Of a stretch of 57,527 nt of DNA, positions 46,225 to 55,330 are shown one piece after another. Each line of letters begins with the position of its first letter. The first letter of the stretch is position 1. The notes under the pieces were generated by a model. That model was given only the letters and a program-made list of their open reading frames with translations. It was not told the origin of the DNA and searched no databases. Source of the stretch: Synechococcales cyanobacterium CRU_2_2 (lineage in GTDB: Bacteria; Cyanobacteriota; Cyanobacteriia; PCC-9006; JAAUQQ01). Position numbers and translations under genes: made by a program. The DNA lies in NCBI GenBank assembly GCA_012034805.1, contig JAAUOP010000013.1, forward strand, positions 1 to 57,527. The letters run 5' to 3'.

Positions 46225-48580
46225 TCAGGGCAGTTTGAGGAGCGCCAAGTCACTGAGCACCTGTTCGGCACTGGTGTAGCGATCGCCAAAGTGATACCGG
46301 GTCATCCGCGCCAGAATCTGTTGTAGTTCGGGCTGGACATGTTTTTGTACGAACGGCTGCCACACCAAATCACCCGATCGGGATCTTGCTCCATCATGTG
46401 GGGCGGAATGCCGGTGAGGGCACGGATAGCAATCACCCCTAGGGCGTAAATATCACTACTCACACGTGGATGCCCAGCCAACTGTTCTGGCGGCGCATAG
46501 CCTTGGGTACCAATGGAAATCGTTTGCTCAGCAACCGCTTCGTTTTGGGGCCGCATTTGTTTGACTGCGCCAAAATCAATCAACACCAGGGCTCCATCGA
46601 GACGACGCATGATGTTATTGGGTTTGATGTCTCGGTGGATGATGCGGCGCTCGTGGATAAATCCTAAGGTCGGCAGTAGCTCTCGCAACAAAGCAACGAC
46701 CTTGGCCTGGGGCCAGCGCTGATCTTGGGGCAACTCCTGGCTGAGGGGATGCCCCTGGATAAACTGCTCCACCAGCAAAAATCTGCGCCTTCTTCGAAAT
46801 AGGCCAAGAGCTGGGGGATGCGATCGTGCCGTCCTAGGATTTCTAAAATTTCCGCTTCCGCCTGGAACAGTCGCCGAGCCACCCCAACAAACTGGTCATC
46901 CTGACGACCAGGCCGTAGACGCTTGACGACGCATTCTGGCGCACCTGGCCGCTGGGTGTCGGTCGCCACATAGGTGATGCCAAATCCTCCGGCAGCCAGC
47001 ACCTGCTTAATTTGGTAGCGATTGGCAACCATGCCGTCTCGTTGAAAGCTAGAGCGCTGGGGATTAGGACGCGGCAGGATGGGGCTACCGGTTTGGGTGT
47101 CGAAGGTGGCAGGGTTGGCCAGATCCATGGGACTGCTGGGGCTGGGGGCGATCGCAGCTGGGCTCAGCTGACGACTGACGGCCAGACGCAGCGCCAAAAT
47201 TGCCTGTTCCTGCTCCTCGGCCCGCGCGGCCAGGATGCGTTGGTCACGCTGGGTTCGATAGCTGTTGTGGCTGATCATGGCGATGCTGCCGCTGACTAAA
47301 CCCACGACCGGAGCGACGATGGGTAGCCAAGTGCTGCCCAAAAATAGTGCCCCAGTGGCGAGGAGGAGAAGGGCGATCGCCCCTAGCTCCAGCAAGACCA
47401 GCATCAGCGGATTTCGCACCAACCCAGTCAGGGCCACCCCCAAAATTGTACAAGCAACAATGAGCAACAGCTCTGCAGCCTCAGGCCAGACCTGGATCAA
47501 GGGACGAATCAGGGGACGAATCGCCTTCGTATCATCATGGCCCAAAACCGCATCGAGCAACTGACTCACCGCCTGGGCATGAATCAACACCCCCGCCATA
47601 TCCAAGCTGCCCTTTTCGCTCCTGGCAAACGGGGTCAAAAAGAAATCCTTGTCACTCAACGCAGTGCTGCCAACCAGCACAATCTTACCCTTGACCCACT
47701 CGGGCCGAATTTTCCCCTCCAAAAGATCGTAGAGCGTCACCGTTCGAGCAAAGTCACGGGCAGATCGGTAGTTAAACATCACTTGCCAGCCATCATGTTG
47801 CACCGTCTGGTAGCCCCCATCACTGTGAAAAAATGGGCGAATCGTTGCCTTGCCCCAATCGAACACATCATCCTGATCACGCTTGGGAACAGGGTTGATC
47901 CCTATCCCCCGTAAGTAGCGCTCTGCCAGTCGATAGGCAAAGGAATACTCCACGTTACCCGTTTCATCATCCCAAGTCAGCAACAAATTACGCCGCAAAA
48001 TGCCATCTGGATCCAGGATGACGTCATTGAAACCAATCTGATCCGCAGGCATATCCGGCGGGGCAACCCCATTGGGATTTGCATCGGTGGGCAGCAGTCG
48101 TATCCCAATCACATTGGGGTACTGAAGTTGATTATGCAACAAATTTGTGCCCGGCGGGTGGGGAAAATCACGATAGATATCCAAGCCAATGACACGAGGC
48201 TGGTGCTGCTGAAGGTTGGCGAGGGCCTGGGCAAACAAGGCATCAGAAATGGGCCAGCGCTTCGCCTTTTGAATATCCGCCTCGGTAATGGTAATGATCA
48301 AAAGGCGTTCATCCGGCCCAGGGTGGGGTCGCAGCCGCATCATCAGGTCGTAGGCGCGCAGTTCCCAGGCTTGCAATCCGCCAGCTTGACGCACCAGGAC
48401 AACGCTACTGCTGGTGATCAGGCTGACGAGCAGCACCGGTCGCGCAGCCTTGAGCATCGCGGCCAAGGCCTGTCTGGAGCGCTGCATCCATGCCCGCAAA
48501 ACGCTGCGCCCTGGCTGCTGGAGTTGGAGCTGGGTCGGCGGAAATTCGCGACTCGGGTTTCCAGAGGGGCTAGGGGACAT
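46225..48580 (-). CDS. CHASE2-domain Ser/Thr protein kinase (two single-base frameshifts)
   Basis: Membrane-bound eukaryotic-type kinase with an extracytoplasmic CHASE2 sensor. Residues 46-335 are CHASE2 after a first TM segment (LLVSLITSSSVVLV), three further TM helices lie at about 375-440, and the cytoplasmic kinase starts at about 525 (YQIKQVLAAGGFGITYVA). The frame shifts at the A5 run 46777-46781 and again at the CCC at 46373-46375, beside CGATCG. In the corrected order the kinase has HRDIKPNNI, LIDFGAVKQ, APPEQ and DIYALGVI. The end is QILARMTRYHFGDRYTSAEQ, with the stop at 46225-46227. Corrected length is about 785 residues. The raw frames stop at 46664 and 46302. Confidence 0.82.
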
Positions 48581-49065
48581 ATATGCTACGAGACTTGGCG
48601 ACGAGGCATGGATAACAGGGCTCCCCAGATGACACAGCGCCGATGTGGATCAAGGGCTGAAGGTTCATGGGCGCTGCTCTGCCGACGCTCTATGCTGCCC
48701 AAAATTTTAGCCAGCGCAACAAAACGGATCTGGCTTTTCTCTGATCCAGCGAGGGACTGATGGATTTGGGATGATCTAGGTTGCGCAATGACCGGTTTGG
48801 GCGGGTGAGTTGGCCTGTTCTGGTCGGGTGGTTATACTGAAGTGAGTACACCTAATCTACCCAGGAGCGTGTTATGCAAACCTATCGCTACCCGAATCTG
48901 CCCTAGAGGCTTGTTATAGGGACAGATTTCCATCTAACGCGCCCAATTCGTAACTAGATGGACTAGATTCAGTCAAACAATATTGTTCGACTGCTCAGAC
49001 CACATGCAGCTTGAAAATGACAACTCGAATTCACTGAGTGAGATTGCAATCAGGAAGGTAGTGAA
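48581..49065. other. Boundary region of an AT-rich accessory block
   Basis: About 485 bases. A promoter-like sequence (48810-48838) drives a ten-codon open frame MQTYRYPNLP (48874-48906) with a Shine-Dalgarno CAGGAG, which then ends. From here base composition becomes clearly AT-richer, up to about 50640. It may be the truncated start of a lost gene at the island border. Confidence 0.5.
48810..48838 (+). promoter_or_regulatory. Sigma70-type promoter candidate
   Basis: TTGGCC (48810-48815), a 17-base spacer and TATACT (48833-48838) match the housekeeping sigma consensus in 4/6 and 5/6 positions. It precedes the short MQTYRYPNLP frame at 48874. Confidence 0.5.
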
Positions 49066-49665
49066 ATGTTATTTGAATATAAGGAAGTGTGGACTAGGAA
49101 ACTTGCTGTTTTTTTAGCTACGCTATTGCCCATATCAATTATTTGCCAGCCAGCAAATAGTCAAATACCTACCGATTCTTCCCCTGTACCAATTGCATCA
49201 CCACCTCTTATGCTCATTGTGCAGATTGACTCTGATGAGCAGGTATATATTGATGGACAACTCGTTGCATATAATATTCCACATGCTCCATTACCCCTGG
49301 ATGATCAACTATCTCGTATGGTGATGGACTTTGATCGTTCTAATCAATGTGGATTAGTAGTGCTTACTGCTTCCACTACAACGAAATATACCTCAGTTAT
49401 GGGAATGATAGACATTTTAAGGGCCTTGGGAGTCAGTCGCATAGCGTTAGGGTTTCCACTTAACTCTCAAGATGGTGTCCTTGCCCCTATATCCGCAATT
49501 GTTGAAATGAATCAACTATCACCACCTACAATTGGTTCTCTTTATCCATCTAACTGCTCTCGACAGCCGTTTGAGATTCCTGAAGCCTCTTCAAGTCCTT
49601 CTCTCAATATTCCTGAGATCCCTTCACTTCCACCTCTACCAAATATCGTTTCTCCGAGTAGATAA
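49066..49665 (+). CDS. Secreted ExbD/TolR-like protein of unknown function
   Basis: A 199-residue protein with an N-terminal hydrophobic stretch (LAVFLATLLPISIICQPANS), a possible signal peptide. Residues 48-130 have the pattern of ExbD/TolR periplasmic domains (VQIDSDEQVYIDGQL, VVLTASTTTKYTSVMGMID, GVSRIALGFPLN). The final 50 residues are Pro/Ser-rich. No ExbB partner is present. Codon use and composition are AT-rich, unlike the neighbours, suggesting transfer. The similarity is inferred from pattern only. Confidence 0.6.
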   Translation: MLFEYKEVWTRKLAVFLATLLPISIICQPANSQIPTDSSPVPIASPPLMLIVQIDSDEQVYIDGQLVAYNIPHAPLPLDDQLSRMVMDFDRSNQCGLVVLTASTTTKYTSVMGMIDILRALGVSRIALGFPLNSQDGVLAPISAIVEMNQLSPPTIGSLYPSNCSRQPFEIPEASSSPSLNIPEIPSLPPLPNIVSPSR

Positions 49666-49760
49666 AGCACAGTCGAACAATCCCGTTGCACACCGATCGC
49701 ACGATGACGATTTATATTTCACAGAGCAGTATTTTTGTAAATCGACTCAGTAGTTTTGAC

Positions 49761-50621
49761 ATGAAGCGATCTCCCTCCTTAGTTCCAAGCTTTGATTCAA
49801 TGCTTCTGCCTGCAATTCAGGCTCTACAAAGTTTGGGTGGTTCTGGAACAACTGAGGAGATTTATGAGAAAGTGGTGCAGCTTCTTAGTCTCCCTGACAA
49901 TGTGCTTGAAATTCTGCATGGCAGTACATCACAAAGTGAGGTTGAATACCGACTTGCATGGAGTCGAACTTATCTGAAGAAGTATGGGCTTTTGCAGAAT
50001 TCAGCGCGCGGTGTATGGTCTTTAGTCTCAATGTCCATCAATCTTGACGATCTTGATCCCAAAAAGATTGTTAGGGTAGTTCGAGATGCTGATAAAAACA
50101 AGGCTGCGTCTTCAGATGCGTCACATGAAGCTGTTGGAGCTATAGAAGCGTTAGAAGAGCTTGCATGGCATCAACAGCTTCACAAAACCTTACTATCGTT
50201 AGATCCGTCTGCGTTTGAGCGTCTGGCACAGCGTTTACTGCGCGAATCCGGATTTATTCAGGTACAGGTGACGGGTAAAGCCGGTGATGGTGGGATTGAT
50301 GGTGTTGGGATTGCTCGAATCAACGGCTTTTTGAGCTTTCACGTTCTCTTTCAATGCAAGCGTTATCAAGGTTCGGTAACAGCAGGTCAAATTCGAGACT
50401 TTCGTGGAGCAATGCAAGGGCGTACTGACAAGGGCTTATTTATCACGACTGGTACATTTACAAGAGACGCAATCAAAGAAGCCACACGAGATGGTGCACC
50501 ACCTATTGATCTGATAGACGGTGAACAGTTAGTTCAACGATTGAAGGAGTTGGGGCTTGGTGTCAGAATAACAATGATAGAGTCAGTTGAAATTGATACC
50601 AATTGGTTTACAACCATTTAA
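49761..50621 (+). CDS. Mrr-family restriction endonuclease
   Basis: A 286-residue protein from ATG 49761. The N-terminal domain (MLLPAIQALQSLGGSGTTEEIY to about residue 90) is the winged-helix Mrr N-terminal domain. The C-terminal PD-(D/E)XK nuclease domain spans about 155-270, with FERLAQRLLRESGF, GKAGDGGIDGVG and FQCKRYQG giving the Asp and Gln-x-Lys catalytic residues. Mrr enzymes cut methylated DNA (type IV restriction). It lies in the AT-rich block with no modification gene, as expected for a modification-dependent enzyme. Upstream in-frame codons from 49686 are not protein-like. Confidence 0.88.
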   Translation: MKRSPSLVPSFDSMLLPAIQALQSLGGSGTTEEIYEKVVQLLSLPDNVLEILHGSTSQSEVEYRLAWSRTYLKKYGLLQNSARGVWSLVSMSINLDDLDPKKIVRVVRDADKNKAASSDASHEAVGAIEALEELAWHQQLHKTLLSLDPSAFERLAQRLLRESGFIQVQVTGKAGDGGIDGVGIARINGFLSFHVLFQCKRYQGSVTAGQIRDFRGAMQGRTDKGLFITTGTFTRDAIKEATRDGAPPIDLIDGEQLVQRLKELGLGVRITMIESVEIDTNWFTTI

Positions 50622-50815
50622 CAAAGTTGAACGGCATTGGGCACGGGTGAACCGAGAGCGTCGGGAATTCATTCCTATCAAAACCATTCGCGAGCTGCCA
50701 AAAAGTGTCACCTCCGAACAAGACAGTGCCCCTCAGACAAGTTGACCTAGAGGATACGGTATCATGGGCAAAGCCTGAAGAGGCCTGACTTCCTCAATTT
50801 CCACCCCAGATTTCT

Positions 50816-51643
50816 ATGACTTCGCCCGCGCAGATTCCGGTCGTGATCAATGGTGCCACGGGCAAAATGGGCCGGGAGGTTGTAAAGGCGATCGCCGCTG
50901 CCTCCGACCTACGGCTGATCGGCGCCTTAGGACGCAACCTCGACAACCTCGGCAAAGACGCCGGAGAACTGGCGGGCTGCGGGCCGATCGAAGTTCCCAT
51001 CACCAACGACCTGGAAGCGATCTATGCGATGGCCTCTCAGGAGAAGGAAATCCCGGTGGTCGTCGATCTGACCCACCCCTCCGTGATCTATGAGAATGTG
51101 CGAGCGGCGATAGCCTACGGCCTGCGTCCGGTGATTGGTACCACGGGTCTGACGGTGGCTCAGATGGCCGATTTGGATAGTTTTGCCCGCAAGGCCAGTA
51201 TGGGCGGTCTGATTATTCCCAATTTCTCCATTGGCATGGTGCTGCTACAACAAGCTGCCGTTCAAGCCTCACGCTTCTACGATCACGTCGAGATCATTGA
51301 GTTGCACCACAACCAAAAGGCCGACGCCCCCAGCGGTACTGCAGTCAAAACGGCGCAGTTACTCGCGGAGTTGGGCAAGACATTCAACGCGCCAGCGGTG
51401 GAAGCGGCAGAGCACTTGGCTGGGGCACGCGGAGCAGACGGCGGCGAAGGTATTCGGATTCACAGCGTGCGACTGCCCGGACTGGTGGCGCACCAAGAGG
51501 TAATTTTTGGAACCCAGGGTGAAATTTATCGCCTGCGGCACGACACGAGCGATCGCGCCTGCTACATGCCTGGTGTCTTGCTTTGCGTTCGTAAAGTCCG
51601 TGACCTCGAAGGTCTGGTGTATGGCCTAGAAAAAATTCTTTAA
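50816..51643 (+). CDS. dapB: 4-hydroxy-tetrahydrodipicolinate reductase
   Basis: Second enzyme specific to lysine and diaminopimelate synthesis, reducing HTPA with NAD(P)H. The 275 residues have the nucleotide-binding [11 protein letters not shown] (residues 11-21), [18 protein letters not shown] and the catalytic region [19 protein letters not shown], with His-His and Lys as in DapB. The ATG at 50816 is used. It returns to the normal HIP1-rich composition after the AT-rich block. Confidence 0.95.
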   Translation: MTSPAQIPVVINGATGKMGREVVKAIAAASDLRLIGALGRNLDNLGKDAGELAGCGPIEVPITNDLEAIYAMASQEKEIPVVVDLTHPSVIYENVRAAIAYGLRPVIGTTGLTVAQMADLDSFARKASMGGLIIPNFSIGMVLLQQAAVQASRFYDHVEIIELHHNQKADAPSGTAVKTAQLLAELGKTFNAPAVEAAEHLAGARGADGGEGIRIHSVRLPGLVAHQEVIFGTQGEIYRLRHDTSDRACYMPGVLLCVRKVRDLEGLVYGLEKIL

Positions 51644-51934
51644 GGACAACAACAAACCTGCTGAATCAGGCCAGTTTGAATTTTGGCACTGTTTTTTCTG
51701 CGCAGAAATTTGTGTTAGTTTTAGCGAGAAACCACCTTCTTGTCGTGGAAATTTCATATTTATGTGGTTGATATCGGAGGAAGTCTGGGCGGATTGCGAT
51801 CGCGCCCCCATATTCCTAAGTTTCCCGCAGCGGTACAGAATTTTTATCGACACCGAAAAGACCATCTTTCACGTATCTGCATCGCTGTCCTTGTAGTTAA
51901 AAGTGTTGAGCAAAACACATCAAGGCGATCTTCA

Positions 51935-52264
51935 ATGTCCTCTTCCTATCTCGAAAGCAGCATTGCTAAACTGTCTGTCCTCGGCGCAGTGGTCATGGCT
52001 GCGGCTAGCCTCTGCACCAGCAACCCGACTGGAGCAACGACACAAAACTCGATTTCTGAACTCGATCGTGGGACGGGTCGTTTGAATTTCGTGGCCTATC
52101 GCGGGACAGGCCGCCTCCAGGCTGCGGATCATCGGGGGACAGGTCGCTTAGAAAGCGTAGCTTATCGAGGGACGGGTCGGCTTAATGCGTTCAATTATTC
52201 CAATCGGAATTCCTTCAACTATCGCGGTAGCAAATGTGGGTTTTCTCAGGGAAATCTGGCCTAA
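51935..52264 (+). CDS. Exported peptide precursor with four RGTGR motifs (PatX-like)
   Basis: A 109-residue protein. The first 35 residues form a signal peptide (KLSVLGAVVMAAASLCTSN). Mature part: RGTGR at residues 45-49, 56-60, 67-71 and 78-82, each followed by Leu, with a strict 11-residue period, plus a degenerate YRGSK at 96-100. The third copy reads HRGTGR. RG(S/T)GR pentapeptides are the active part of the HetR inhibitors PatS, HetN and PatX, and PatX proteins are exported precursors found also in filamentous cyanobacteria that make no heterocysts. I infer a PatX-type precursor that could release several identical peptides. No hetR or protease is in the window. The ATG at 51935 gives the best signal peptide. 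Confidence 0.8.
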   Translation: MSSSYLESSIAKLSVLGAVVMAAASLCTSNPTGATTQNSISELDRGTGRLNFVAYRGTGRLQAADHRGTGRLESVAYRGTGRLNAFNYSNRNSFNYRGSKCGFSQGNLA

Positions 52265-52373
52265 GCAGCAGCAGTTTGATTGTTTTGCGATCGCTAATTC
52301 CAACAATTTTCGCAATCCCAATAATTTCCACAATTCCAACAGCTGAACAGCCAAGCAGGTGGACAGCCAAGCA

Positions 52374-52399
52374 GCCGGACGAGCGCGGCTCGTCTCTAC
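52374..52399 (-). repeat. Dispersed hairpin repeat (GACGAAC family), copy 4 (inverted)
   Basis: Read on the minus strand it is GTAGAGACGAGCC followed by GGCTCGTCCGGC-like arms. The base changes in one arm are partly matched by changes in the other, preserving the stem. Confidence 0.65.
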
Positions 52400-52402
52400 C
52401 CC

Positions 52403-52432
52403 AAAACCATGTCACTCAAAACCATGTCACTC
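52403..52432. repeat. Tandem duplication, 2 x 15 bp
   Basis: aaaaccatgtcactc occurs twice, four bases after the hairpin repeat. The gtcactc core recurs in the array at 52475-52521. Confidence 0.8.
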
Positions 52433-52474
52433 AAATTTATTGCCACCCGCACCAACGGCTTCCCCACGGGCTAC

Positions 52475-52521
52475 GTCACTCACCGCTAATGTCACTCACT
52501 GCTAATGTCACTCACTGCTAA
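52475..52521. repeat. Tandem repeat, 3 x 16 bp
   Basis: gtcactca(c/t)(c)gctaat repeated three times, sharing gtcactca with the preceding duplication. Confidence 0.85.
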
Positions 52522-52617
52522 GCAACCCAGATTGACACCTTCAAGCTAGGGACTTTACCAGAATAAAAAAACTATGGTACAAATAAACTACAGTATCGGC
52601 GGTAGGATTTTGTAACC

Positions 52618-53690
52618 ATGAGCTATTCCTCTGAAGCCACCTCTCTCGATCTTCATGCTGCAGTGCAGCCAGATTCTCCAGTCGATTCCCATGCGGATTT
52701 GGGGATTCGGGAGTTTGCTCGGCATTACGGTCACTCCGAGGCCGAAGTACGGCGAGCGATGCGGCAGCTCGGGGTCAGTGGCAGTTCCCCAGGGCGCGGG
52801 CGACCCACGCGGCTTTCGTCCGACGAACAGGGACACATTTTGGCTTATATGGAAGGGCCAGCGGAGCCTGTCCCTGTCTTAGCGGTTTCTGGGGATCCGG
52901 TTCAGCACCAAGCGTTGACCCAGCGAGACTGGGTTCAGCCGGAGCCGTCTACTCAGAGCGCACCCATTCAAAGTGCACCCATTCAAAGTGCACCCATTCA
53001 AAGTGCACCGACTCAGACTGAAGCGATGCAGACTGGGGCACTTCAAAACGTGCCGATTCAAGACATATCCCATTGGGATGAGCCCCAAGAGGCGCTTCAG
53101 CCTGGGCCTGTGGGGGGCGATCGCTATTCGCCTTCTGATTACCCCATGGCCCATTATCCAGCCTCAGCCTATCCCGCCCATCCAGGAAAATTGCAAATTT
53201 CTGCAGGTAACCACCGCACAACAGTAACCCCGCCGCCCTTGCCCCAATCCTATGATTTGGCTCAGTTTCGTTGCCCAGAGGCCATCCCGGCGATCGCTGA
53301 CCCCGGTGAAGTGGCCAACCAGGCCATGGCGGCCATTGATGCTCTGGTCAACGGCATGGAGGCCGATATTCGCCAACAGCGCCAGCAACTCCAGGAAACC
53401 CAAAGCGCCGCCCAGGCGCTCCGGCTCAAGGCCAAGCATTTGCAAGATAAAAAGCTGGAGTACATGATTCAGTCCACGGCAATTGGTCAGTCACAGCAGC
53501 GTTGCACCGCCGAAATTCAGGAGGCTCTGGGGGAGGTGCAAACCTTGGGAAAGTCGCCAAACAACGAGCAGGAGCCGCTCTAGCCCTGGCGTTTATGGCG
53601 CTGATTTTGGGTGTGGGTGCGTTTGCCCTCGTCGCATCTGCGCCGCGTTCGGAGTTTCCCGACCGGTCGGGGCAGGGCTACAGATTTTGA
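52618..53690 (+). pseudogene. HTH-like protein with C-terminal membrane anchor, frameshifted near 53546
   Basis: The N-terminus has a helix-turn-helix-like segment (LGIREFARHYGHSEAEVRRA, then PGRGRPTRLSSDEQ) as in DNA-binding proteins of the cyanobacterial type. Residues 112-131 are four IQSAP repeats from a 15-bp tandem array (52951-53010), followed by a Pro/Gln-rich linker and a coiled coil (QQRQQLQETQSAAQALRLKA). The first frame ends at 53583, but another frame continues LGKVAKQRAGAALALAFMAL into a membrane helix and stops at 53690. A missing G in the GGG run near 53547-53549 would restore one protein of about 357 residues. Function unknown. Confidence 0.7.
52951..53010 (+). repeat. Coding tandem repeat, 4 x 15 bp
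   Basis: Units attcaaagtgcaccc (first copy actcagagcgcaccc) encode (T/I)QSAP four times in the middle of the HTH-like protein. Confidence 0.85.
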
Positions 53691-53825
53691 ATGGACTAGC
53701 GGAGAATGCCGCTGGGGGAAAGCGATCGCGATCACTGCCACTCACCCAAATTGCTGCCATATTGAAATTCACACACACCAGTCAAACTCAGGCTGCGTCA
53801 AGGTGCTTCTGAACTGAATTTTTCC

Positions 53826-53854
53826 GCGAGGGCTCTGCATTGCAGAGCCCTCGC
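53826..53854 (+). terminator. Strong hairpin, probable terminator
   Basis: GCGAGGGCTCTGCA pairs with TGCAGAGCCCTCGC, a perfect 14-base stem with a one-base apical T (probably opening to a short loop). The following CTGTTTA is only weakly U-rich. It lies between the convergent HTH-like and nucleosidase genes, so it can serve both strands. Confidence 0.6.
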
Positions 53855-53871
53855 TGTTTACACAGAAATTC

Positions 53872-54005
53872 AATAGACCTCTTGCATGAAAAGAAACAGC
53901 CCCCCCATCCCCCAACCCCTTACTCCCAAAATGGGAGAAGGGGAGCTGGATCAAAGTCCCTCTCCTCCCGTGGGTGAGGGTTTTGGTTTGTGCAAACGGT
54001 CTAAT
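53872..54005 (-). repeat. MITE-like repeat, copy B (inverted relative to copy A)
   Basis: About 134 bases, the reverse complement of 45274-45403 with clear similarity over the full length. Terminal inverted repeats: AATAGACCTCTTGCA at one end, ATTAGACCGTTTGCA at the other, with a central TCTCCC/GGGAGA palindrome. No coding capacity; non-autonomous, mobilised by an unknown transposase. Confidence 0.78.
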
Positions 54006-54010
54006 CACTC

Positions 54011-54751
54011 TCAAATCCCTGCGGACGAATCCAGGTTGACATCTGGCGCAAAAATTCGGTAGGTGGTTTTTTCGAGGACGTTGAGGGCTTGGAGGGAGCC
54101 GCTGATCAAAGCAAGCGCGGCCTTGGGCTGGCGCACCAGCGCGATCGCCAGTTTCACACTATTCAAGCTGCCATCGGCCCGCGTGGCCCCAGATAAATCA
54201 GGCAGATCGCGATACAAGTCGTCGCTGATGATGCGGACGGTAGCGATCTGGAGGGAGCCAAGGCTCTGGGCGATCGCGCCCGCTTCCATGTCCACCACTT
54301 GGGCCTGGGCCTGAAGCCGCTGTTTTTCTTCGGCTTGGTGAATGAGGCGATCGCAACTGAGCGCCGTCACCCGCTCGGCCTCGGGCAAGCGCTGGTGCAG
54401 CGCCGCCACCGCCGAGCCCTCCCAGCATGGCCTCCCGCTGGCGACACCACCCGCTCATAAATCACCACAGCGCCCACTCCCAGCCGAGGTGACAAACTGC
54501 CCGCCACCCCCAAGACCAGCACCCGCCGAGCACCCGCCAACTGGCCCTGGCTGAGGGCGGACACAAGTCGCGTTGTTGTGGCCCCTGGCCCATGCGATCG
54601 CCAAAACCGGAATGCTAGCTTGGGCGCGCCTTAGCCCTCGGCGCACCGCAGCGGCCTCTGCGCCCTGGGGCACGAGGGCGCAGTCAAAGGACAACTCAGT
54701 CGTCAAGGCTAGCTCAGTACATCTCACATCAAATCTCACGCCAAATCTCAC
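54011..54751 (-). pseudogene. Phosphorylase-superfamily nucleosidase (MTA/SAH nucleosidase-like), two frameshifts
   Basis: Parts in different frames together give one nucleoside phosphorylase-fold protein of about 245 residues. The start region is FDCALVPQGAEAAAVRRGL (frame ending about 54582, beside CCCC at 54582-54585), then LVSALSQGQLAGARRVLVLG and AGSLSPRLGVGAVVIYERVV in a second frame to about 54430, then VAALHQRLPEAERVTALSCD, QVVDMEAGAIAQSL (the acidic motif holding the ribose) and RIISDDLYRDLPD back in the first frame. The catalytic Asp is in RIISDD. It probably removes a base from a nucleoside; substrate not sure. The start is uncertain (GTG 54751 or a later codon). The shifts compensate each other, so error or decay is possible. 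Confidence 0.65.
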
Positions 54752-55330
54752 ATCAGTCGGTGTCTATGGGAGCTTGAAGGATCTTGTATTTTAATTACTT
54801 GACTAAAGGATTTACCAAATTATTCACAAGTAGATTACCGGGGCACTCTAGTAAAGCAGGGCTGACCCCCAAGTCCAGCCAGGCTCCCCGTTCGTCTACG
54901 ATTGCGCCCCCCATTCCGAACATCGCCGAAGCTTCCCGTCAGGGCAACCTGTCCCAGGATATGTCCCAGAACAGCACATCCCAGAACAGCACATCCCAGA
55001 ACAGCACATCCCAGAACAGCACATCCCAGAATGAGAGCATTGCCTGGGCGACCGCCCTGTGTGGCATCTTGCATGAGGGTCTGCATGGCACCGAATAAAA
55101 CACCGCCCCACGCCGAATGAGAGATTAATACTGCTCTGGTGCTTCTGGGCGACTGCTCAGCGGTTTCCAAGCTCAGTTGAATAGTGTTGAGTAAATCGTG
55201 TTGAGTCAGACCCCCATCCAGCCTAAGACACTTTTGGTGCTTGTCGCAGTCTAGATACCTAGGTCAACAAACCGACCTGCCTGGACAGACTGTCCTGCCC
55301 ATCATCCCGTAACATTCAAAGAGAATCATA
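54752..55330. other. Spacer upstream of the RND gene
   Basis: About 580 bases. Includes the 4.5 x 15-bp tandem repeat (54964-55031). Long open frames on both strands through the repeat (for example ALILGCAVLGCAVLGC on minus) are repeat by-products. The RND start at 55331 follows AAAGAGAAT. Confidence 0.5.
54964..55031. repeat. Tandem repeat, 4.5 x 15 bp
   Basis: tcccagaacagcaca in four identical copies followed by a partial one. Long open frames run through it on both strands only because the unit has no stop codon in any frame of length 15. Confidence 0.9.

Larger units (their letters stand above)
52265..52617. other. Repeat-rich spacer after the RGTGR gene
   Basis: About 350 bases. It holds a GACGAAC-family hairpin (52374-52399), a 2 x 15-bp (52403-52432) and a 3 x 16-bp (52475-52521) tandem repeat, and runs of aattccaac. 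No gene supported. An A-rich TTGTACC-like region precedes the next gene. Confidence 0.55.
53691..54010. other. Spacer with hairpin and MITE-like copy
   Basis: About 320 bases. A 14-bp-stem hairpin (53826-53854) likely ends the upstream transcript, and MITE-like copy B (53872-54005) fills the rest. No gene. Confidence 0.6.

Noticed and set aside
54784..55170. Open frames on both strands, 104 and 111 residues
   Set aside because: Most of the length comes from the 15-bp repeat, which is open in any frame. No start signal or domain is seen.
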